11,713 nucleotides of DNA from assembly GCA_018829245.1 (NCBI GenBank), contig JAHJUH010000064.1, positions 1-11,713 of the forward strand, written 5' to 3'. The notes under the pieces were generated by a model, which was given only the letters and a program-made list of their open reading frames with translations, ran no database searches and had not been told where the DNA came from. The translations under genes and the position numbers were made by a program. Numbering within the stretch: position 1 is the stretch's first letter; every line of letters begins with the position of its first letter. The stretch comes from Patescibacteria group bacterium. Its GTDB lineage: Bacteria; Patescibacteriota; Minisyncoccia; Portnoybacterales; UBA2143. Of the stretch, positions 6,941-11,713 are shown in pieces.

Positions 6941-7954
6941 ATGAGCAACAATTCACAGACAATTAATATTTCAACTTCAACCATTTTCCGAGTTGTTTTA
7001 ATTCTATTAGGATTCTTTTTTCTATATCTAATCAGAGATATTTTACTAATGGTTTTTGTGGCGGTTATTATCGCCGCAGCTGTTAATGGACCGGTTAACT
7101 GGCTTCAAGAGCATAGAGTTCCGCGCCTTTTGGGAGTAGTTTTTATTTATTTATTTTTTCTTTTATTATTAGGGTTGGTTATTACTTTAATTGTTCCTCT
7201 TTTAGCTGATCAGGTTAAGCAATTAGCTGTCTATTTTCCAGAAGCTATTAAAAAAATTGATTTAAACGCTCAAGAATGGTGGGGTAAGTATAAGGTTGAA
7301 GGTAATTTACAAGAGATTTTAAGTCAGCTTAGCGAAAAATTATCTAATGCAACCACTAGTGTTTTAGGAACAATTGTTGGTCTTTTTGGCGGATTATTTT
7401 CAGCCATAGTTGTTGTTGTTATCTCTTTCTATTTAGCTACTCAAGAAAAAGGAATTAAAAGATTCTTAGTTTCTTTGATTCCAAGCGAGCATAGGCATTA
7501 TCTTTCTGATTTAATTGATCGAATTCAAATTAAGATTGGAGGTTGGTTAAGGGGACAGCTTGTTCTAATGCTTATCGTTGGTGTATTGGTTTTTATCGGA
7601 CTTCGTTTATTAGGAGTGAAGTATGCCTTAACTTTAGCTTTGGTTGCTGGATTTCTTGAAATTATTCCATATATTGGTCCGATTCTTTCCGCTATTCCAG
7701 CTGTTATTATAACTTTTTTCCAATCACCTTTCTTAGCTTTAATGGTTATTATTCTCTTTACTGTTGTTAATCAATTAGAAAATTATGTTCTTATTCCTCA
7801 AGTAATGAAAAGAACTGTTGGTTTAAATCCTATTACTATTATGATTGCCATGTTAATTGGAGCTAAATTAGCTGGTATTTTAGGAATTATTCTAGCAGTG
7901 CCAGTAGCAGCTATTATATCTGAATTTTTTAAGGATTTTCAAAAGGAAAATTAA
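6941..7954 (+). CDS. AI-2E family transporter-like membrane protein
   Basis: This 337-residue polytopic inner-membrane protein belongs to the AI-2E transporter family (PerM/TqsA/YdiK type). Hydrophobic segments lie at roughly 14-48 (probably a pair), 62-88, 140-167, 203-225, 228-256, 258-280 and 295-330, with a soluble helical stretch between about 90 and 135. Family features: an early FVAVIIAAAVNGPVNWL segment, the GGWLRGQL block near 200, EIIPYIGPILSAIPA at about 240-254, NQLENYVLIPQVM, and GLNPITIMIAMLIGAKLAGILGIILAVP near the C-terminus. Members are variously reported as exporters of autoinducer-2 or as ion/H+ antiporters, so the substrate cannot be told from sequence. It lies 66 nt after the M16 gene, separated by a palindromic repeat, and is followed by a perfect palindrome. 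The family is confident, the transported substrate is not. Confidence 0.9.
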   Translation: MSNNSQTINISTSTIFRVVLILLGFFFLYLIRDILLMVFVAVIIAAAVNGPVNWLQEHRVPRLLGVVFIYLFFLLLLGLVITLIVPLLADQVKQLAVYFPEAIKKIDLNAQEWWGKYKVEGNLQEILSQLSEKLSNATTSVLGTIVGLFGGLFSAIVVVVISFYLATQEKGIKRFLVSLIPSEHRHYLSDLIDRIQIKIGGWLRGQLVLMLIVGVLVFIGLRLLGVKYALTLALVAGFLEIIPYIGPILSAIPAVIITFFQSPFLALMVIILFTVVNQLENYVLIPQVMKRTVGLNPITIMIAMLIGAKLAGILGIILAVPVAAIISEFFKDFQKEN

Positions 7955-7964
7955 TAAAACTAAC

Positions 7965-8026
7965 AAGGAACGTCCTTAAAATATACGTCCTTATGCATAA
8001 GGACGTATATTTTAAGGACGTTCTTT
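7965..8026. repeat. Perfect 56-bp palindrome, same family as 2660-2764
   Basis: Bases 7968-8023 form a perfect palindrome with no loop, centred on TTATGCATAA (7991-8000), and pairing extends to 7965-8026 through one G-T. Its 28-nt half has the same layout as the arm at 2660-2687: AAGG at the start, CG at positions 7-8, CCTTAAAAT at 10-18 and CCTT at the end. Nineteen of 28 positions are identical. Each half also contains ACGTCCTT twice. It occupies the whole gap between the AI-2E gene and rsmI and could extrude as a cruciform or end transcription. Confidence 0.92.
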
Positions 8027-8039
8027 AGTTTCTTAAGCC

Positions 8040-8705
8040 ATGTCTGTCTTATACATTATTGCTACTCCAATAGGGAATTTAGAAGATTTATCTTTTAGAG
8101 CTCTACGTATTTTAAAAGAAGTTGATTTAATTCTTTGTGAAGATACCAGGGTAACTAAGAAATTATTAAGCCATTATCAGATTTCCAAACCAACCATTAG
8201 CTATTATCAGCATAGCAAATTATTAAAAAGCAAATATATTTTAGAAGAATTAAAAAAAGGCAAAAACTTAGCCTTGGTTTCTGACGCTGGAACGCCGACT
8301 ATTAGCGATCCAGGCGCTCAATTAATTGATTATTTAACAAATCAATTAGAGGATTTGAAAATTATTCCTATTCCTGGTTCTTCAGCTTTAATAACTGCTT
8401 TAAGTATTTCTGGTTTTTCAGCTGATAAATTTGTTTTTCTTGGTTTTCCGCCATCTAAAAAGAAAAGAAAGAAATTCTTTCAAGAAGTTTTTGATTCAAA
8501 ATATACAGTTGTTTTTTATGAATCTTGTCATAGAATTATTAGAACGCTTGAAGAATTAGATTCAACTCTTCAAATTGTAGTTTGTCGTGAACTTACCAAA
8601 AAATTTGAAACAACCTACCGAGGAACAAGTGAAGAAATCATTAATCAATTAAAAGAAGATAAAATTAAAGGTGAATTTGTTGTAATTATTCAGAGAAATA
8701 AATAA
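8040..8705 (+). CDS. rsmI: 16S rRNA (cytidine-1402-2'-O)-methyltransferase RsmI
   Basis: RsmI uses S-adenosylmethionine to methylate the ribose of C1402 in the decoding centre of 16S rRNA. The 221 residues match the tetrapyrrole-methylase fold: YIIATPIGNLEDLSFRAL at the N-terminus (SAM site, G12 in ATPIGN), CEDTRVTKKLLSHYQI (33-48), the VSDAGTPTISDPG loop (80-92), PIPGSSALITALSISGF, and FLGFPPSKK with VFYESCHRI in the C-terminal half, ending with a GEFVVII strand. E. coli RsmI is about 286 residues. This one stops after the methylase core and lacks the extra C-terminal helical domain, a common short form. The ATG at 8040 starts at the conserved N-terminus, with no Shine-Dalgarno site, just after the palindrome. 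It is separated from metG, a neighbour of rsmI in B. subtilis, by the endonuclease gene. Confidence 0.95.
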   Translation: MSVLYIIATPIGNLEDLSFRALRILKEVDLILCEDTRVTKKLLSHYQISKPTISYYQHSKLLKSKYILEELKKGKNLALVSDAGTPTISDPGAQLIDYLTNQLEDLKIIPIPGSSALITALSISGFSADKFVFLGFPPSKKKRKKFFQEVFDSKYTVVFYESCHRIIRTLEELDSTLQIVVCRELTKKFETTYRGTSEEIINQLKEDKIKGEFVVIIQRNK

Positions 8706-8737
8706 CATAGTTAAGAAATATTATATAAAAACAGCTA

Positions 8738-8765
8738 TTGATTATATTAATAGATTTGGTATAAT
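8738..8765 (+). promoter_or_regulatory. Strong promoter with extended -10, leaderless start of the endonuclease gene
   Basis: TTGATT (8738-8743), a 16-nt spacer, and TATAAT (8760-8765) preceded by TGG, giving an extended -10 (TGnTATAAT). The ATG at 8773 is 7 nt after the -10, at the expected transcription start, so the mRNA is probably leaderless. This is the best promoter match in the window and shows that the endonuclease gene has its own transcription. Confidence 0.72.
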
Positions 8766-8772
8766 GTAATTA

Positions 8773-10035
8773 ATGGCTAATAAAAGATATCATATTTCTA
8801 AAAAAAGATTATATTATCTTTATCATAGACAAAAATTGAGTACTTTTAAAATTGCAAGTATCTTTAATTGTACAGCTGGAACAATAATGAATCGTATGAA
8901 AGAATACGATATTAAAAGAAGAGATTCTGGACCTAGAAGGATTAATATATCAAAAGATTCATTACATTTATTTTATGTTAAAAAGAAGTTTTCTGCCCGG
9001 AAAATAGCAAAAATTTGTCATTGTGATCAAACTGCCATTTTAAATAGATTAAGAAAATATAATATTTTAATAAGACAACCTAAGAAAAAAATTGGCATTT
9101 CTAAAGAAAAGATAGAGCAGTTATATATTAAGAAAAATCTTTCTACGTATAAAATAGCAGAGATTTTTAATTGTACTTCATCGGCAATTTACCGCTATTT
9201 AAAATTATATGAAATAAAAACCCGTCCATTAAAACGTATAAATATATCTAAGAATGAATTAAAGGATTTTTATATAAATAAAAAATTTTCACTCAGTAAA
9301 ATTGCTACAATCTATAAGTGTAGTCCAGTAACTATTTGGCAAAAAATGAGAGGATTCAACCTTTCTTTGAGATCTTATTCAGAAGCAAATACAATTCATC
9401 CAAAAAGTAATTTTAGCGGTGATTTAGAAGAAAAATCTTATATTATAGGTTTTAGAATAGGAGATTTAGGAGTCAGAAAAGACAAGAATTTAATTTATGT
9501 TGGTTGTGGCACAACTAAAGATGATCAAATTCAATTAATAAAGAATTTATTTAGTCATTATGGACCAGTTTATATAGGAAATAAAGATAAAAGAGGCGCT
9601 ATTCATATTGGCTGTTCTCTAAATTATTCTTTTTCATTTTTATTACCCAAACATAATTCAATTCCTAAATGGATTTTAAGAAAAAGAATAAATTTCTTTA
9701 ATTTTCTAGCTGGCTATACAGATGCTGAAGGGAATATCGGAGTTTATCAGGGTCGAGCAATATTTCGTTTGAGATCTTACGATAAAGGAGTTTTGAAAGA
9801 TATTGCTGAAAAATTAAAGAGATTAGGAATTAAAAACTCATATAGATTAGAATCTAAAGCATACACAGATAAACGAGGAGTAATTCATAGAGGAGATACT
9901 TGGGCTGTAACGATTTGTGAAAGAGAATCATTATTAATCCTATTTGATAATTTAGAATTATTATTAAAACATAAAAAAAGAAAAAACGACTTATTAGAAG
10001 CTAAAAGAAATGTTATTTTTAGATTAAATCATTAA
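8773..10035 (+). CDS. Free-standing LAGLIDADG homing endonuclease with four N-terminal HTH repeats
   Basis: The 420 residues split in two. Residues 8-200 hold four tandem units of about 43 residues with a period of 49-51 (8-50, 59-101, 109-151, 158-200). Each reads roughly IS-K-x-L-x-x-(L/F)Y-x-x-(K/Q)-(K/N)-(L/F)S-x-x-KIA-x-I-x-x-C followed by a recognition-type helix and Y-x-I-x-x-R, a helix-turn-helix of the resolvase/transposase type with one conserved Cys per unit (33, 84, 134, 183). Residues 215-420 are a two-motif LAGLIDADG nuclease: YIIGFRIGDL (motif 1, D231 catalytic) and FLAGYTDAEGN (motif 2, E319 catalytic). Both acidic residues are intact, so it may be active. It is not in an intron or intein: rsmI and metG on either side are complete. 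It has its own strong promoter, starts 67 nt after rsmI and ends 15 nt before metG. ATA is 16 of 47 Ile codons, well above resident genes, suggesting transfer. The target site is unknown. Confidence 0.88.
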   Translation: MANKRYHISKKRLYYLYHRQKLSTFKIASIFNCTAGTIMNRMKEYDIKRRDSGPRRINISKDSLHLFYVKKKFSARKIAKICHCDQTAILNRLRKYNILIRQPKKKIGISKEKIEQLYIKKNLSTYKIAEIFNCTSSAIYRYLKLYEIKTRPLKRINISKNELKDFYINKKFSLSKIATIYKCSPVTIWQKMRGFNLSLRSYSEANTIHPKSNFSGDLEEKSYIIGFRIGDLGVRKDKNLIYVGCGTTKDDQIQLIKNLFSHYGPVYIGNKDKRGAIHIGCSLNYSFSFLLPKHNSIPKWILRKRINFFNFLAGYTDAEGNIGVYQGRAIFRLRSYDKGVLKDIAEKLKRLGIKNSYRLESKAYTDKRGVIHRGDTWAVTICERESLLILFDNLELLLKHKKRKNDLLEAKRNVIFRLNH

Positions 10036-10050
10036 TTAATTTAATTTATT

Positions 10051-11484
10051 ATGAAGAAAAAATTTTTTATTTCTACTGCCATTGATTATCCATCATATTT
10101 TCCTCATTTAGGTCATGCCTTAGAGAAAATTCAAGCGGATGTATTGACAAGGTATAAAAGATCTCAAGGTTTTGAAGTTCATTTTAGTATTGGCACAGAT
10201 GAACATGGTCTTAAAATGGAAAAAAGCGCAAAAAAAGCAAACAAGGATTTAAAAGAATTTGTGGATGAAATGAGTGATAATTTTAAAAACCTATCTAAAG
10301 TTTTAAATATATCAAATAATGATTTTATTAGAACAACAGAAAAAAGACATAAAAATGTAGTTCTAAAAATATTCAAAAAGATATATAAAAATGGAGATAT
10401 TTATAAGGGTAGATATAGTGGTCTTTATTGTGTTGATTGTGAAAGTTATTATTTGCAAAAAGATTTAGTAAATAATAAGTGTCCTATTCATAAAAAAGGA
10501 GTAGAAGAGATTAATGAGGAAACTTATTTTTTTAGAATGAGTAAGTATCAAAAGAAGATTTCAGAACATATAAAGAAAAATAAAAACTTTATTACTCCTC
10601 AAAGCAGGAGAAACGAAATTTTAAATAGATTAAAGGATCCTTTGCAAGATATAAGTATTTCTCGAAAAACAGTTAAATGGGGAATTCCTTTACCTATAGA
10701 TAATAGTTTTACTTTGTTCGTATGGATAGATGCTTTAATCAATTATCTAACGACCATAGATTATCCGAATAGTAGATTCCAAGATTTTTGGCCAGCTGAT
10801 ATACATGTTATAGGTAAAGATATAGTTTGGCATCATAGTATAATTTGGGGAAGTTTGCTTTTGTCTGTGGGGCTGTCTTTACCCAAAAAAATATTTTCTC
10901 ATGGATTTATAACGATAGAAGGAGAAAAAATGTCTAAATCATTAGATAATGCGGTAAATCCTTTTGAATTGGTTAAAAAATATGGCGTTGATCCAGTACG
11001 CTATTTTCTTCTTCGTGAATTTTCCAGCACCGAAGATGGAGATTTTAATATTGGACGATTAGAAGAGAGATATAATTCTGATTTAGCTAATGGACTGGGT
11101 AATTTAGTTAGTCGAGTTTTAACTTTATCAGCAAAATCAGCTGTCATTCTGAACGATAGTGAAGAATCTGACAATGGGCTATCTAAAGAAATTAAATCAA
11201 CTCAGGAAAAATATCATCAGGCAATGGAAGAAATTAAATTTAATGAAGCTTTAGAATCAGTTTGGCAATTGATTGGTGTTTGTGATGAATACATTGAAAA
11301 AAATAAGCCTTGGGAATTAGCCAAGAATAATCCAGAAAAATTTAATAGCATAATTAATGATTTATTAGTAACAATAAAAGAAATTGCTAATTTATTAGAA
11401 CCGTTTATGCCAGAAACATCAGAGAAGATTTTAAAACAAATTAAAGAGAATAAAAAAGGCGAGACATTATTCCCACGATTGTAA
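10051..11484 (+). CDS. metG: Methionine--tRNA ligase
   Basis: This class I aminoacyl-tRNA synthetase makes Met-tRNA for initiation and elongation. Its 477 residues include the HIGH motif as HLGH (19-22), the TDEHG block, a zinc-binding insert with C127-x2-C130 and C144-x2-H147, the FVWIDALINYL and HVIGKDIVWHHSIIW substrate-site blocks, and KMSKS (293-297). The helical anticodon-binding domain follows, with ANGLGNLVSR and NKPWELAK. There is no C-terminal EMAP/Trbp111-like tRNA-binding domain. Two oddities: codon use changes near residue 300-310 (ATA 15 of 30 Ile codons before, 2 of 12 after), and a fragment of the dispersed palindromic repeat encodes VILNDSEES in the linker near residues 365-373. 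The gene starts 15 nt after the endonuclease stop with no Shine-Dalgarno site, and probably has a weak promoter in the AT-rich gap or relies on read-through. Identity is certain. Confidence 0.96.
   Translation: MKKKFFISTAIDYPSYFPHLGHALEKIQADVLTRYKRSQGFEVHFSIGTDEHGLKMEKSAKKANKDLKEFVDEMSDNFKNLSKVLNISNNDFIRTTEKRHKNVVLKIFKKIYKNGDIYKGRYSGLYCVDCESYYLQKDLVNNKCPIHKKGVEEINEETYFFRMSKYQKKISEHIKKNKNFITPQSRRNEILNRLKDPLQDISISRKTVKWGIPLPIDNSFTLFVWIDALINYLTTIDYPNSRFQDFWPADIHVIGKDIVWHHSIIWGSLLLSVGLSLPKKIFSHGFITIEGEKMSKSLDNAVNPFELVKKYGVDPVRYFLLREFSSTEDGDFNIGRLEERYNSDLANGLGNLVSRVLTLSAKSAVILNDSEESDNGLSKEIKSTQEKYHQAMEEIKFNEALESVWQLIGVCDEYIEKNKPWELAKNNPEKFNSIINDLLVTIKEIANLLEPFMPETSEKILKQIKENKKGETLFPRL
11142..11169 (+). 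repeat. Half-copy of the dispersed palindromic repeat inside metG
   Basis: TGTCATTCTGA (11142-11152) and GAAGAATCT (11161-11169) match the left arm of the repeat at 6864-6893 exactly, with an 8-nt instead of 10-nt segment between. Here it is read in a different frame, so the TGA that ends the M16 gene is not a stop. It encodes part of a linker in the anticodon-binding domain. No right arm is visible. Confidence 0.8.
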
Positions 11485-11501
11485 ATTTACTTTTCTATTT
11501 T

Positions 11502-11713
11502 TTAAAAAGCTCTTTTTAGGGCTTTTTGTTTTAATTTTAATTTTTCAACAAGAAAATTTTCTAAAACTTGATGACCATGAAATTTTTTACAAGCTTTAAA
11601 ATTATGATCAAGTTTCTTATTCAAATCTTCATCTAAAAGCCATTTAATTGTTTTTTGAACAGCTTGATTAATATTTTGCTGTGGAATTTTAACAAAATCA
11701 TCTTTATCTCTTT
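11502..11713 (-). CDS. C-terminal end of an unidentified protein, possibly a glycosyltransferase
   Basis: On the minus strand a frame stays open from the window edge to a TAA at 11504-11502 (69 visible residues). It begins RDKDDFVKIPQQNINQAVQ and ends KALKRAF, with a lysine-rich helical tail. The pattern of a short strand, then INQAVQKTIKWLLDED, then a helix with NFKACKKFHGHQVLENFL resembles the C-terminal helices of GT-B (GT4-type) glycosyltransferases. No catalytic motif lies in the visible part, so this is only a suggestion. It converges on metG with 17 nt between the stops, and its last codons form the metG terminator hairpin. The composition and open frame support a real gene. The start lies beyond 11713. 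Confidence 0.6.
   Translation of the reverse strand, partial: RDKDDFVKIPQQNINQAVQKTIKWLLDEDLNKKLDHNFKACKKFHGHQVLENFLVEKLKLKQKALKRAF
11504..11535 (+). terminator. Intrinsic terminator after metG, overlapping the convergent gene
   Basis: AAAAAGCTC (11504-11512) pairs with GGGCTTTTT (11519-11527), with one G-T pair, around a 6-nt loop, followed by GTTTTAATTTT. It ends metG transcription 20 nt after the stop. The same bases encode the last residues and stop codon of the minus-strand gene. In the minus direction the U-tract is only five bases long, so termination there is less certain. Confidence 0.78.

Noticed and set aside
8790..9375. Tandem repeats in the endonuclease gene as a DNA repeat array or CRISPR
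   Set aside because: The repetition is at protein level (four divergent HTH units) with low nucleotide identity, and there are no direct repeats with spacers.
8773..10035. Endonuclease as part of a group I intron or an intein
   Set aside because: The flanking rsmI and metG are complete, with no split exons, no intron core motifs and no intein splice residues. The gene has its own promoter and stop.
10179..10376. Minus-strand open frame opposite metG
   Set aside because: It overlaps the conserved TDEHG region of metG in antisense and has no independent support.

Overview
The window looks like a chromosomal segment of an AT-rich bacterium with a reduced genome, most likely a member of the Candidate Phyla Radiation (Patescibacteria). 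This is inferred from several signs: strongly A/T-biased codon use with TAA as the main stop, no clear Shine-Dalgarno sites in front of the genes, short versions of RecO, RsmI and GlyS, and a large one-pass membrane protein with repeated DUF11-like extracellular domains of the kind common in that group. All genes except one fragment at the right edge are on the + strand.

Layout: (1) 1-516, the 3' part of recO. (2) 517-776, a GC-rich island holding a probable structured non-coding RNA (about 540-745) that ends in a strong intrinsic terminator. (3) 777-2645, a membrane-anchored surface protein. (4) 2660-2764, a 28-bp perfect inverted repeat. (5) 2813-6874, a tight cluster glyQ - glyS - M16 zinc peptidase (gaps 3 and 9 nt). 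(6) 6864-6932, a degenerate palindromic repeat whose left arm supplies the stop codon of the peptidase. (7) 6941-7954, an AI-2E family transporter-like membrane protein. (8) 7965-8026, a perfect 56-bp palindrome of the same family as the one at 2660. (9) 8040-8705, rsmI. (10) 8773-10035, a free-standing LAGLIDADG homing endonuclease with four N-terminal helix-turn-helix repeats. (11) 10051-11484, metG. (12) 11502-11713, the C-terminal end of a convergent minus-strand gene.

Most genes are housekeeping: translation (two subunits of glycyl-tRNA synthetase, methionyl-tRNA synthetase, 16S rRNA methyltransferase RsmI), DNA repair (RecO), and envelope or quality-control functions (M16 peptidase, AI-2E family protein, surface protein). 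The accessory signals lie between the genes. The most interesting are the unassigned RNA with a purine-rich AGGAGGG segment in a predicted loop, two related palindromic elements whose changes preserve internal pairing, a repeat fragment translated inside metG, and a homing endonuclease next to a metG whose 5' two thirds have different codon use from its 3' third. That last pattern would fit co-conversion or recombination around the endonuclease gene. Several promoters place a TATAAT-like -10 box exactly 7 nt before an ATG, which suggests leaderless mRNAs.
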